In this document: positions 13,101 to 27,076 of the stretch, piece after piece
Layout: every line of letters starts with the position of its first letter
Numbering within the stretch: position 1 is the stretch's first letter
NCBI GenBank assembly: GCA_013398055.1
Contig: VZRS01015061.1
Span: 186,001 to 250,000, forward strand
Source of the DNA: Ifrita kowaldi
Lineage: Eukaryota; Chordata; Aves; Passeriformes; Cinclosomatidae
Direction of reading: 5' to 3'
DNA: 64,000 nucleotides
Notes under the pieces: generated by a model
The model's database searches: none
What the model was told of the DNA's origin: nothing
The model's input: the letters and a program-made list of their open reading frames with translations, nothing else
Made by a program: the position numbers and the translations under genes

Positions 13101-16100
13101 TCAGGTCACCAGGGATGCAGGGGGCTCACAGCTCCCTTCACTTCGCGTTTCCTCTCTTTTAGAGGGGGGCAACTGCTTCTGCTTCCTGCACTGGCTGCGC
13201 TGTGGAACTGCAAGGGATGTTGAGTGCTGTGGTTCAGACTGGGAACATGGAGCTGTCCTTTCCAAGCGTGGAAAGCGAGTGTCGAGTTTTCCTTTAATGT
13301 ACACCCAAACTTACCCAACGCTTCCAGCTACACAGGACACCTGCATCTGCCTGCCTGGGTGTCAGCAAAGCACAGGGTGCAACTTGGAGTCAGGTCTACG
13401 CTCAAAATACAGTGTTGATCTGTCTTAAAAGTTTGCTACTCAAAAAGGCAGAGCACATGGGTGGAGTTTAGCTCAGGGAAGAGCCTGGCACCCTGTTTGA
13501 GGATGGAAATTCTCTTAGTAAAAGGGCAACTGCAGTTCCTGATAGCTCTATAATTTCAGTTTCTGGCCACATTAGAATCTAAGTTAATCATGGGCACACA
13601 CAATGAAAAATTGGCTTTTTGAATGGCAAGTGATCATATTATTAAATGTAAGTTGATTCACTTCAGCAAAGAGTTTAAATAATTTCTCATATACTGATTT
13701 TATGTGTGGAAATGTTGGTATGAAAATAGATGTGAAGTAAATGGTGAACAGAAGAGTTACGAGACTTTTATGCTTTCGTGGGATTTGTAGCTACTTTTCC
13801 ATTCCCTCAACAGATCAGCTATAGAAATATCCCCTGTGAAGAAGTTGCCTCTCTTCAGTCTTTGATTAATTAGGGAGCACTGGGGCCAATGTGGTTTTAC
13901 TATTTTACTGGTTTTGGCATATGAAAACTTGTATGCAAAAAAGCTCTGAGAGAACAACTGTCTTTTTATCCTATGTCATCACAAGGCCACACAGAAATGG
14001 TGTGATTTTACTGAAGATGAGTAGAATTAATACAAGAAATGAGAGAGGAAATGTATTGCCACTCACCTTTCAGTGGTCCTTTTCTGAAGAAGAGTAACAC
14101 AGAAATTTTAAGTTCCTTCTAAGATGAAACAGTACATTTTTGATATCTCAAAATTTTTGGCTGCTCTTGGAACCATCTGAATTGTCTTTAGGAAATAATT
14201 ATTGTGACTTCAGGCTGAGATTTTTGTGTGGGGATACATAAAGCACAACAGCATCTTCTGTTGGTATTTGCCATTGATTTTTAACTTGGTTCATGTTCCT
14301 CTTTGCCAGTAGAAAGGAGAATGATGCACAGGGAACTTCTCGAGATGCTTCAGGAAAAGGCATCATCAGGTGAGAGGAGGTTGCGAACCTGGACCTTTTC
14401 CACATGCACTCTTCAGAGTAAATCCTTCCTCTATTCCTATACATTACATTATTGGTGAAATACATCAGCAAATGTTTATAGTGGAGGAAAGTTTGTACTA
14501 ACACTGTGTCATGCAACTAATCTGTTTGCGTTCTAAAGAGGGAACACTAGGTTAGCTGCATTTTGCTGCAGACTCAAGTGTCTTATTAAATATTTATACA
14601 TGGATTAGACTGTTTACTTTCCATCTCATGCTATAGTTGTATTGGGAAGATCCAGAACACCTGGGTTTTAGTGAGGTCTTAAGGAAAGTTTGCTTCAGCT
14701 TTCCCAGTTAAAGATTAAGAGCTCACTAAATTACTGAGTATATGCAGGAGAGTTTTAAATCAAGAAATATCAGTTCTAGAAGTACGTTTCTAAAATTGTG
14801 AATAACAAAATATTCCTGAATACCAGATCTTGATTTCACTCTGTTCTGCTGCGTTTCTACACTTCTCAGAGCAGTGTCAGAAATATCAAAGGAACACCAG
14901 TTTCCCCTGGTTTAGCTTTGCTGGAGGTCTGTTCTTTACATTAGTGAAAACCGGTTGCTAGGATTAAGAAGTCACTTGGCTGACTTTGGTGATGCTACTT
15001 CAGCTTTGTGCAAAAAACGGTAAATGAATGGGATCCTGGATCACAGTATTTCAGGTGTGCTGGCTGTGTAAAGTATCTTTTTTTGTTTTTAAGAGAGGCT
15101 GTAGATCTACCCTTACTTTCCGTATTTAGGTGTAACTACACGTATGTAATCAATATCCAGAAGTAGAGATGAAGTGAGACCAGTTTGACTATCCAGGCAG
15201 AAAGCAGAAAAGAATGGCCCAGACTTACTTTGCAGAGGATAATCCAGGCTCTTGGTGAGGAAACACTGATTCCCTGTGTATTTAACAGTTGTAACCCCTG
15301 GAAGAAACATGTAAAAACCTTAATGTTCTTTAAACTACAGAAGTGTGAGTGAAAAGCTTCACTTGTAGAATGAAAGCTATAGCTAAACAAAGTTGGAAGC
15401 TGGTTATTTATGTGTAGTCATCCTGGGCTGTGCATTTTATTAGAGGAACTGGGGAGCACTACTTATAAACTATCACCAGTGGCTTTTAGTGTGCTCTCTC
15501 ATCTTGCTTAACACTGGAAACGTTGATGCTGTCCAATCATTTCACAAATCAGCAAGGACTTGTCTGATCAGCACTCACCTCCAACAAGTATCTGCTCACT
15601 TCACCAGGAGATGTGAACATAGAAGACCTTTAGCTGTTTCTCTTGAGCGTAGTGGCCTGGGGTCTCGGGCAGCTTTGAATATAAATGGCCTCTGAACAAA
15701 TTTACACATTTCTAGGATCTGGTGCCCTTTGCTTGCTCCTCAGTGCCACTGCATATCAGAAACTCCCTCCTGAACACAACTAGCTATTCAAGTTACACAC
15801 TTTGGAGGGTTTCCAAAAACCATAGCAAGCACTGCTTGTCAGAACTAGTAGATTTTGCTAATTTTTGCTAAACATACAGCATTTGAGCTCATTTCAGCTT
15901 TACGGGAGTTAATGTTTTAACCACTGTCTTACAAGAGTGAAGGAGCCTTATTCTTATAAGATGAAGAAGTAATGAAATGTGGCTCTGACTAATAATGTGC
16001 TTTGCTTTTTTTCTGCTGATTCTGAGCTAATGTTTCCTATGTTTAAATTAATTTCCAAATATTTTGCACAAGTTTTGGAAGTAAATAAAATCTAAATTTC

Positions 16101-16110
16101 TAGGTATGTA

Positions 16111-16168
16111 CTCTTAAAATCTACTTTGCCCCTGAGGGGCAAAGGATTGTTTGGATAGGATTTAAGAG
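16111..16168. repeat. Nested hairpin (two-tier inverted repeat)
   Basis: The inner arms CTTTGCCCCT (16124-16133) and AGGGGCAAAG (16135-16144) pair perfectly around one base. An outer pair, CTCTTAAAATC and GATTTAAGAG (16159-16168), matches with a single bulge. The inner loop is too tight for a typical microRNA precursor; no function is known. Confidence 0.75.
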
Positions 16169-19100
16169 TTGTATGTTCTGTGTAAAATTTGTATTCCAGA
16201 CTAAACAAAAAATATATTTACAAATTGTCTGCTTAGTTTAGTTTTTAAGGTTTTTGCCAGACAAGGTACTGTTTGAGGTACTATTTTGCTGATAAATCAG
16301 TGAAAAAATACTAGATTTTCCCATTACTTTCGTGTTGAAACCTAACCAGAAAATTTAATTGTGGAAGAGATTTTGTTTTGATTAATTATTTTTTCTTTAT
16401 TTATCACTTGATTACTTTTTCCTGGCATTGAACTTGCATGCTATTAGAACTACTACAAGATTTCTTACATCATCTCTGTAGAAGAATCAATTTATTCCAG
16501 TAAATTAGAAATATATCTGTCCTGTAAGAGCTATGTTAATGTGGGAGGTAAAACACTATTTCCGGCAGAATTGGAAGACACCATCCAACTGGATCGTATT
16601 TTAAAAGAAGCATTTGTGCAAAGACTCTAGTTTCTTTGGTCTGATGATTGTTTTCAGTATTTATAGTACAGCAGGGCCTGGGGCCTCTGTTACACATCAG
16701 GATCAGTTGTACTTTGTATAAACAATAAAAAAGGCCTTGCACCAAAGAACTTTTCTTCTAAGCACTAAATGTCCTGATTTTTTAAGGAAAGCACACAGCT
16801 GGGACAAAACCATGGAATGATCCCAAACTAGCTGGACATAAGGGCAGGTCTGGATTTTTGTCCGTCTGTGTTCAACTGTGGAGCATTTGGATTTCGTGTT
16901 CACTGCAGACGTAATAGGGACATTTAAAGATTCATTTAATGGATCCTCAATTTAATTAAAATAAAACATTCCCAATATACTCACAAGCAAAGTTGAAGGA
17001 TACTCTGCCCTGGAGCTGTCTCTGGGCTTGGGGTGGAGTGGGGCAGCAGCCAGCTGGCCATACCTGGCTGGGTGAACGTGCTCTCAGATCATGCAGGCTC
17101 TCAACAGAGTTAAGGAGCCATAAAAGCACCACATGACTCTGTGGAATGTCCTGTTTCTAATGGTCACAGCGTGGACCAAGCTTTAGCATTCTTTCATTTA
17201 ATTTAGAGAAAGATGGGTCACTAATTTGACTTTATTGGATGACTGAATGTATGTAGACCACATAATTTAGACAGACTTATAATCAGTGGTACAAAATATC
17301 TTTAAGATACTGTTGGTTTTCTGAGTGCTGGCCTGCTAAATACAGGGGGCATCTGATCTGTCGTGCTTTCATGGAAGGTTGCTAGATTTGGAGATACTTA
17401 CCAAAAAAAAGCCTTTGAAGCTGCTGGGTTTTGGAAAAGGATGTGCACTTCACATATTGCTGTAGTGGAGGGGAAAATAAAATAGTTGGTGCTAATAGTC
17501 AATTGTTTCTTTAACAAATGCTGTATGAGCTCTTAGCACTAGAATGATGTAGATAAAAATCTACTAAAATGATGTAGATAGAAAAAAACCTTTCTATCTA
17601 AATAATGTCGATTTTATACTGGTAATCACAATCTTAAGAATAGGAGTCCCAGATTTCTTCCCCACTTGCTGCTGCATCTAATATTGCGAAGGCAAGGAAA
17701 ATATATTTTTCTTTTCTTTTATTTGTTCAGCAAAGACAAAGTTTCTGGATAGTTAAATTTCACTTCCCCAGGATAAAATAGCTGTTATTCCAGTTGACTG
17801 ATAAGAACTCTGACGCTGCAGTGTTACTTGTGTCAGTGAAAAAATGTTTCTGGAAAGTAAAGAGATGATGATGCAGCTTTTGAGACTCAAGTAAAATCCT
17901 GATATTCAGGATGCAAGTTCTGTGCTTGGGCACGTCCTCTGTGAGAACTGGGAAAATGAATGCCGGGCTCTGCAGCCTGCCTTTCCCATGAGCGCCTGTG
18001 GAGCTGCAGCTCAGCATTCATGGGTCTGTTTCTTGGATTTACCATTTGGAGCAGCAGTAAGATCAAGGAGGTGGCCACCAGAATCACATAATAAGCAACC
18101 AGCAACAGTCTCTGATGCACGTCCTTGCTGCTTAGTTTCACACTGGAAACAAGGACTCTGTATGTAGGACTGTTTGTTGACTTTTGTGGGCTTCCCTCGT
18201 GTGTACTCTTCAACCTGCAACCTGTAAACTGTAAACTGAAGTTGGACAGTATAGCTGTGCCTCCTCTGTACTTCCTAACATTATCTCCTTTCATTTCTCA
18301 GATTCTTTTTCCTTTATTCTGCTTTTAAACCTTGACTCTTCAGTCTTCCTCAGTGGCATGATTCCTCTCAGGCTTTGGTTGGCAGACACTTGCAGAGCTG
18401 GCATTTCCAGTCAGTGGCAGATATAATACAACATTTCTGCTGATGCTGATTCAGCCAAGCAAAGATTGGCTGGGTTGGCAAGAGCAGTGGCAGTGAAGGA
18501 ATGATGCCTGTCCCTGACATCAAGGCTGTACTTCACTGTAGCCATCCTTTGTCTGTAGGGATGTCACTGAGAAGATACCAGAGTCCTTATGTGATCTGAA
18601 ACTCTGTAGAAGTGAATGTGTGTTCATTGATCCAGTTCACTGTTTTGCTGTTCTTGCTGGCTAAAAGAGAGGCTGTTATAAATACCTATGGGGATTATCA
18701 AGAACTTAGCCTAGTGTGTGAAGGGTGGGATGTATGTGTGGGCTGAGGGCACAGTTCGTTGCACGCTATGCAGTGCATAATGTGAGGCTTTAAAAAATAT
18801 CCTATGGAAAAACATTGCTGTTGCTAGCTGTGGTTTAACTGAAATTGGAGTCAGTGCAGGAACAAGGGAAGTACAAAGCCAGTTTGCAGCAGTGATCAAT
18901 AGAGGATTCTTTTTTTCTCTATTCTTTTAAAGTATGCTTTGCTTATTTTTCTCAAATGGCAGTCAAACGGTTGTTCCCTGGCTGATGGCTCTAGGGAAAG
19001 GGCTTAGAGTAGTTTGTGTAGCTCAACAGTTGCTGTTCTGGCTGCAAAAGGAGCACTGGCAGCAACTTCCAAAGAGTCCTGCTGAGTCTGTGCAGACCAG

Positions 19101-22100
19101 ATCCGCTTCCAGTGCTTGTCATCCCAGGGTTTCTGGGGGGTTGCATTTTTTTAGGAGCTGCGAGGAGGCTATTTGCAGATCTGAGATAGTTTTGGTTTCT
19201 CTAAAATGACATGTCATCATGTTGGCATGTAGTAACACTACTCTTTGATGTAACAGGATGATGTTGAACTAAAGCATCACTGTATTGTGGTGTACTGGTC
19301 TCTGGTCCCCATTTGTTATTTTTTAGCAGAGTTTGCTGTCTGAAACAAATCCATAGAAGAGGCTATGCTGTGAACTCTGAATCTTTCAGACCTTAGATAA
19401 TGCCTGTCATTCACTGTACTCCAAGTGAGTGCAAAATACCATGAGAAATACAGTATCATCTTTCAGAACACTATGGCTACATCAACATAATTAATAAAAA
19501 TTGAGGGATGTCAGTATTTGCTATTAGAAATGAAGACTATGTATGCAAAGAGGAGAAAAGCATAAAAATTTTAATGCCTACTGGCACTTGAAAAAATAAA
19601 AAGGCAAATACCTTTTTTTTGTAAAATGTGGTGTCTCTCTACAGACTTTTCCTGATTTCCTTCATTATACTGTCCCGGTCACAGTAACTTCTGAACTACT
19701 AAACGGACTTAGCCAAAGCTTGGCTTTGCCAGCCCTCTGTGAGTTACAGTGGGGTAAAGACTACTTTACTCTCCTCAGTCTCATCTAGACATAAAGATTA
19801 AGGCCTACTAAAGGCTACTGTTTTTTCAAGAGAAAAGCAATGGATAAAAGGCATGCAATATCCTTAAGGTGTTTAAATGTATGCTGTTACTTCAGGCCTT
19901 TTCCCCTTGATTTTATTTTTAATTCTTTTCGATGTGTAACTTTAAAGCATTCTGAAAACAATCAGAAACAATTATAGCTTTGATTAGCAGCTAAATTAAA
20001 ACAACTGATGAGCTACCATACCCCTCCCTTTGTCTTGTTGGCATGTTTGCTTAACTGCAGGATACATTCCTAACCCTTAGACTTTTCAGTTCTGCTGGGT
20101 GCAGTGAAGGCCATTTTCTGGCTTGCCATCCATTCGAACAGGGAACGCTTTCACCTTTTATTTTAAGGAGGAAGAAGCTGCTTAGCTGATTTGGATATAG
20201 TAGGCTGGTTATTGTCTGTGTAAAGCTGCTGAGACCTGTGTGCTGGACAACCCCAGTCAGGTTATCCTGTCATCATATACAGATCGCTGATTATCACACA
20301 CCAGTGTTTGTGATCTTCTGCAGCGCTGCTTCCTTCTGTCTCATCAAGGCCCAGTGAGCACAGACCGTGACAGGTAAAATCTTCTTCCAGACCTCAGATG
20401 CTCCCATACAAAGAGCCATGCTTAATCCCTGGCCTAGTGTGTAATTTAGTAATCTGCATGGTCATGAATTCCAGGGATATATGGGCAGGAAGCGCAGAGC
20501 AGTGTGGGTAGCAGAGCAGGCCTACAGAGTCATTTAAGTCTTTGTTGTATTGTGTAGTGAGGGATTTTGGGGACAATGAGACCTGTCTGTCAAAGATTAA
20601 GCAGACTGGAAGTGTGGTTTATACCAACAAATGAATGAAGCTTTTTGGAGTGTTAATACAGCCACGTAGTAATTGTCCAAGGACTTAAACATACAATTTA
20701 TGTGATGACAAGCAACATTGGAATTGATCATTTATTCTATATACCTTAGCCAGTGGGAATTCAAGTAGGTGAAAAGTTCATTTCCATCCTTATCTTGATT
20801 AATATGTAATACTTATATAGGACAAGTGAAAAATCCTCTATTTTTTTCTCTCCCAGACTTTGGTTTGAAGTTATTTTTACTAATTGCAGTTTATTCTCTG
20901 ACACTGCCCAGTAAACCAGCCACTAACTGACTGGCGCTTCATGTTATCAGGCACTGCAGTAAAATTTTGCCTGGACCCGCTCTGCTTAAGCCTCTAGAGA
21001 TAACTGGAATCTCTCCAAATGTTATGTTTGTAGATTTGCAGACCTCTACTACTCTCCACTCCTGCTTTGGTCTGTATGTTTCCAAGCAATGTATGGATGA
21101 GAATTCACAGACTTCATTTTTTCCTTTAAAGTGAATTGTTTACATGTTTGCAAAGCTCCCCTCAGCTCTGCTATGTAACAGGTCTCTGGGAAGAGGTTTT
21201 GTTCTAAATCTGCTATCTTGAATAAGCATGAGATGGTTCCCATCTGAGTTTTAAATCTTGACTAATATTATCTGTTCCAACAGATACTTTTGCTTTTAGC
21301 AGAACCCTGTGCAAGGAAAGCCGCTCAGACCTTTCTGAAGTGCCAGGAACATGCTGGGAAGGCTATGGGAGGCAAAATGTAGGGGAAACTGCTTGCAGGG
21401 AATCTATTGTTTGCTGCTGACCCTGTACTGGCCAGATCTGTGCATGGCCTACTTTCCTCGCCTGCCTTTCTAACTAGAAGCATCCTTTGGGGCTGAATGA
21501 CCTTAGTGCATAATGAGAAGTTTTGCTGTGTTTCTCCCTTGTAAACAGAATGTTTAGCATGTGGAACATGGTCTGGTGACTAAAATGGATTTTTTTTTTT
21601 TTAATTGTGTAGAGGGGCATTTTTGTTGTTGTTGTTTGTTTTGTGTTTTTTTCTTTTCCAAAAAACCAGGCCACTTTATACACTACATGATTAGTGTTAT
21701 ACATGATATGGTAGTAGGTCTTAGAGGTAGTCATGCTGCATATATCAGATGCCAGGCTCAGATTTGCTTTCAGATTTACATTGTACTATACACTAATTTG
21801 GTTGCAATAGCACAAACACTGGATATCGGACAGGGGAAGGGGCAGAGTAATGCAGCAGTAAGAACAAAGGGAAAAAGACAAGATTGTTTTTCTGGAACAC
21901 TGCTTAACTTATGGCAATTTATAGATACACATTTTCTGTGTAACAGTGAAATGTAATAGAATAATTAGATTAGAAAAATAATAGGACAATCCAGTATGAT
22001 AAAAGTGAGCCAAAAAAGCAGTCATAAGATTGTTGTCCAGAATAGGTTAGGCTGTGAGTTGCTAGCTAAGATAGAGGAAAGGTTCAGGTTTTAGATTCAG

Positions 22101-24004
22101 TTATCTCAGCATTTTACACGCTTTTTCTCTCAGAAACTTGAGACAAATTGAGAGAAACTCCTAGAAGCATAAATGGATACAGACATTTAAATCTGCTTTT
22201 AGAATAGCAATGTTATGCTTGGGATCCAAATCTCTATTGTTCATATTCTAATGATTCACTTTACATTCTGCAGAAACAGAGAACACAATAACAATCATTG
22301 AAAAGTTTTATTTAATTATGATATTATTACCAACTGAAAAACCACAGCTATGTTTTATTCCAAATATGAAAAGAGATCTGTATTACTTTAGTTAGTATTA
22401 AGTAGTCTCTGCAACAAATTCAACTCGATATTTAATTCATTGCAAAATGCAGTAAGACAAATGTCATTGATATGAGCAGCTACATTACTGACTAGAATAT
22501 CTGCTGATACACAAAATGTAGTAAGAAAAGATTGAGCACCTTTTATGAAGATTCAAAAACAAGCTGTTAAATATAAAGATTGTTCTCTTAGTTGTTAATT
22601 TTGCAGCATTTAAACCAAGATAAGTTGTTCTGTTTTAGCTGGAATACCATGAGATGGTTGACAGCAGCACAGGAAACTTCTGTAAGAAGTGTGAAAAATA
22701 GGGAAGTAATAGCTTCAGTAGAGCTACTGCTGCTAATTAATGAATTAATATGATATTTTGACAAATCCATTAAAATGATCCTCAGTTGTGATCCTTTCAG
22801 AGAAGGTTTTGCTCTAGAGGAATTACCATGGGAAAAAATGATCACTCTCCTTTGAGATGTGTTGTATATTATCACTTTTTTCTCTGATTACACTATCAAT
22901 AAATAGATACTTTACTGAAGTGAAATTTCATTGAATGACCAAACCTCTACAGCCCCTTAATACAATTTAAAAATGGGTCTGATTTGGCATCACAGCAGTC
23001 TAGCCTAGCCCAGAGTGCCTACCCCAGATCTGGGTCTAAAATTTTCCAAAGAGAGGGAACATTCCTATTGCTAGCCCAGATAAAACTAGGGCAGCATCTT
23101 GCCTATCCACTCCAGTGCCTAGCAGGGAACACAGCTGGTGACCACAAAGTAATTGTCCTAAAGACTGGTACCCTTTAACTTCTTCCTGGCTCCTGTTGAT
23201 TCGTGGGTGGTTTCTTTCTAGAAGTGTGTGAGACATCAAATCTTTGCTTGAAGTCTTTAACTGACATTTTTGCAACTGTTCTTGTACATCTCTGTGTTTT
23301 CCTCAGTGCGGCTGTTCCTGTAAAAATACTCTTAAATTGCATGTCTTAGATGCATCTTGTGGAAATGAGTTCCCCAGGATAATTGCCAGGGTTTAAATGG
23401 ACTGGAAACTTAGTTTAGTTGCTGATAGAAACTGAAGCTGGGTATAGCTTATCTGTAGGTGAAACTGCAATAAAGAGCTCCAGTGCGTGAAGTTGCTCTA
23501 AAAGATTCATAAACTACTTTTTGTCTCCAGCATGAGGCCCTTTAGAAAGGCCAAGAAAGCATCATGTAAGGTAAGGGTGACCACTAGAGCTCTGTGACTA
23601 TTCCTGTCCATGGAAACCTCAAAGGGTTCTTGTTTTTTTCATTACTGTTTTCTTCATCTTTGTTCCTTTCTTTACTGGTCAAATCTCATGTTTGGGGAAG
23701 TTCTGGTACAAGAAGACATCTCTGTTCCCACAGCATGAGGGAAATTGAAAGCTCTCTGTATCATCCACAGAGCAGAAGGGGCTTCCGTAGCTCCTTTTCC
23801 CTATCTTCCTCTCACGCTTCTGGGTCTGTTCCTTATCTCTGAGTTGTCTCCTTATCTCTGCATAACTGGGGGAGCAGGACATGTCTTGACTGTGCTTCAT
23901 TTCCAGTTCCCAGGCAGAAAGAGGAAGGCAGTCACGTGTAGGTATAGTGTTGTATTAGAAATTGTGAGCCAATGGAGAGGTACTTTTGGTCTTTTTATTA
24001 CCAG

Positions 24005-24022
24005 TTCCTTCCTTCCTTCCTT
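24005..24022. repeat. (TTCC)n microsatellite
   Basis: About four and a half tandem TTCC units within the large intron. Confidence 0.85.
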
Positions 24023-27000
24023 GTGGAAGCCTGAGTTGCCCACTGAGCAGTGCCATTCCTCCTGCTCTTACAGAGTGAAGCTGTCCCTTTCTCCATGCAC
24101 AGCCAGGATTCCCATGGGCAGTGCCTGTGTGGGATGTGTGACAGTCAGCAGCTCTGCCCCTCAGTGCAACAGGGAAGCCCAAACCACCCTATCTGCTAAG
24201 GAATAGCCCGTACTGGGTATGGGCAGTCACTTCCTGCTAGATCTACTCTTTGCCCACATCCCTGTTTGGTCTCTGAGGAAACACTAACTTTTCATAGCCT
24301 TTGCTTGCAAAGGGGAATTAGAAATTTTTAAAAATGGGTTTGTTGTAAAGGAAAGAACTGGAGAGGAGCCCAAAGCAAATTAACAGATCTGGGCAGAGTG
24401 GACCCTGCGGAGGTTTGGAGTCTGTTTGGCTTCAGCATGTGGCTGAACCCTCCCTGCCTTTCTAGATACAATGTCCTTTTAATAGTCTTAACAGGCCTGA
24501 CACTGGCAGGATTTCACTTGTTCAGTACACTGCTTAATACAGCTAATTTTCTACTGACAACATTTTTTTGCAACAATGAATCTTCTGTCACTTGAGCCCA
24601 TGAGGAAGGCAGCTTGGAAATGCCAGCCAGAGGGGGAGGGAGCAAGTTCATTGTCGCTGTTCACTTAAACAGTTATTTAGAAACACATCGGGCTTTTTTG
24701 GTTTGTTCTTTGGGGTGCTAGGGATAAGTAGAAGGGAAAATAACACAACACTGCATGTTCTTCTTTCCTCATGAGCCTATATCAGATCCCTGAAAGTTGT
24801 GTGTTGTAGGGTGTATCTTAAGGAGAGTCAGAAGCTGTGGTTTTGTGGGTGGCAGTCCTGATGTGGCTGCCCATGAAGTTACTATGATTCAACATCTGTT
24901 TTCTTCAGGAGACTTGTCTAATATCTATGATTAGTGTTGTGTCTTCCTCAATAATGAGTTAAGTAAAACCCCTTTAAATGATTTGTGAACAGTAACTTGC
25001 TTGATCTTATCAAATGTGTTGGAGAGACAATGCATATACATATACGCATATATGTACTCATGGCAACCAGAGTCAGGGGGGAGAGGGGCTGTGACCCTCA
25101 CTTTTTGTTCCACCCATCTCCCCTTTTGGGGACTGACTGCCAAGGAGCTGCCATTTGGTCATTTCCACTGCCATGTTCTCACCAGAGATGACTTGTCATC
25201 CTGGGGAGGAAAATACTTTGCATATGCTACCTTGTCTACTTTCCTGTACAGCCATCAGGAAAATGGAAAGAAGTCCTAGGGAAACCCTGTGTTTTCTTCT
25301 GAAATAACTAATTCTTCTGTATTGAAATTCAGCTCAGGACTTAATTCTGCTGTCAAGAGATGTACACAATACTCAGAAATTCTCTTTCTTCAATTAAGGG
25401 CAGGAAGATGTTATGACAGCTGCTGTCCTATGTGAACAGGTCAGGGAACTGTAAAGGCTTTCTAAAGCATTTTTTAGAGATTAGGCACTGAAAGCTTGAG
25501 GGAGAGAATATGAACTGATGTTGCAAAAGACCATAAAATCTCATAAACCATTCAAATCTTTGGCTGTACTGTGCTCTTTTGTTAAATAATAAAAAAAAAG
25601 CTTAGTTCGTAAGTGAATTGAAGTCAGACCTCACTTTCTTCAACATTTTTGTTAAGATTTCATAATCGAGTATTTCAATGTAAGCCCTATTTTTTTGAAT
25701 GTTGATGAGTGTAATGTAGTGCCAGAGCTCCATGAGGTGTAGGAGCAGTTCCTGCCAATGTCACCTCCTCCTTCATGCCTCATTTCCTCAGCTGCCTCTA
25801 ATTCAGGCTTAAACACGTGCATGATTTCAGAGGAGTGCCTGTTGTCAGTCTCATGTGCTGTCTACATGAATTGTCTCCATTTGTGTGTGAACCTTGTATT
25901 GCTCTGCCAGTTTAAAACACAAAAAGGCCCTGAAGATATCAGTCAGGGTAGCAAAAAAAGCTTTTGCTGTGGCAAATAGCAAATTTCATCTCAGATGACC
26001 ACGTATCACCTGAGGCTCATGGGCAATTGGCTTAAACAAACAGTGGGTAAGCTGGGGATTCAGGGGTGATCACCTCTGCTGTGGTGATACTCTGGGATGC
26101 AATTCATCAGGATCTAGTCTCTGCAAATCTTTTTTTCTGCTCAAAAAAAGGCATAATTCTGACTGATGATCGTGAAAAAGGCAAGTAAATGTAATTAAAA
26201 TATATAATGTAGCTCCTTAAAAATAAGCTTTAGCTCCTAATTTTCATACATCGGTTATTCGTTTAATTGAAATACAATGTAAGTCATCACTCTGCTTTGT
26301 AAATCCTGCTGCTCATTCTTTATTTTAAAAAATCCCCATGACTAAAATCTTTCTGTTCCTGTAGTGCCCATCATTGCTGTGGTGTTACACGTGGCTCCCG
26401 TCCTCTCTGGAGCTCATCACAGGAAGGCTGTCGCCTCTCTGGTGCATCTCTCATGCAGATGTTACAGCCCACAAGGGGCTTTCATGGGGTTTCATGTTAT
26501 CTCTGCTCTCTGTGGCCTGGAACCTTTCCACATGAGCTTACTTTCTTATCTAACTCAGACATTTCACAACATCAAAGCAAAAAAGCAATCAAAGTTAAAG
26601 TCATCCTTTTTGACTTTTGCACATTTTTTGTAGTTGCTTCAAAAAGTCGTGAAGTATAAAATGGAATAATTACTCTCAGTTAATATTGAGTCACTCCTGG
26701 CATTGTCCATGGTGGGGAAAAAGATGACAGTATGTGGTCTCTTTGTGTGTTTTGAATAGAAATAGCAAATATGTGGAATTGATTGGATCAGGATGTTTCA
26801 TGAAAGCTTTTAACTGGAAATCAAGCATTCTAAGGAACAAACTTTTCCTAGATAAAAACATCCAATTTTAAAATAACAATATTCTTAAAAATTTTCTAAG
26901 GTTCATATGCAGTTCTATATTTATAATGTGGTAAACTGTCCATTGCAACTTTGTTACTGAAATATGGCATTCATCAAATAATTTATGGAATCAGATTTCA

Positions 27001-27040
27001 TCAATTTTTTTAAGCAGTTAAAAAATAGGGTGTAAAACCA

Positions 27041-27076
27041 TATATATATATATATATACATGCATACACACACATT
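27041..27076. repeat. (TA)9 plus (CA)n dinucleotide repeat
   Basis: Nine TA units (27041-27058) followed by a TGCA spacer and a short CA run. It is a compound microsatellite, likely variable in length between individuals. Confidence 0.9.

Noticed and set aside
13018..13428. 136-codon + strand open frame in a slightly GC-richer patch
   Set aside because: No recognisable domain, several overlapping frames on both strands of similar length, and no splice or promoter context; looks like chance.
16111..16168. Hairpin as a microRNA precursor
   Set aside because: The inner loop is essentially closed and the outer stem is offset by a long unpaired 3' side, unlike a Drosha substrate.
23745..24206. 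153-codon + strand open frame
   Set aside because: Low-complexity Ser/Pro/Leu composition over a TTCC microsatellite; no motif.
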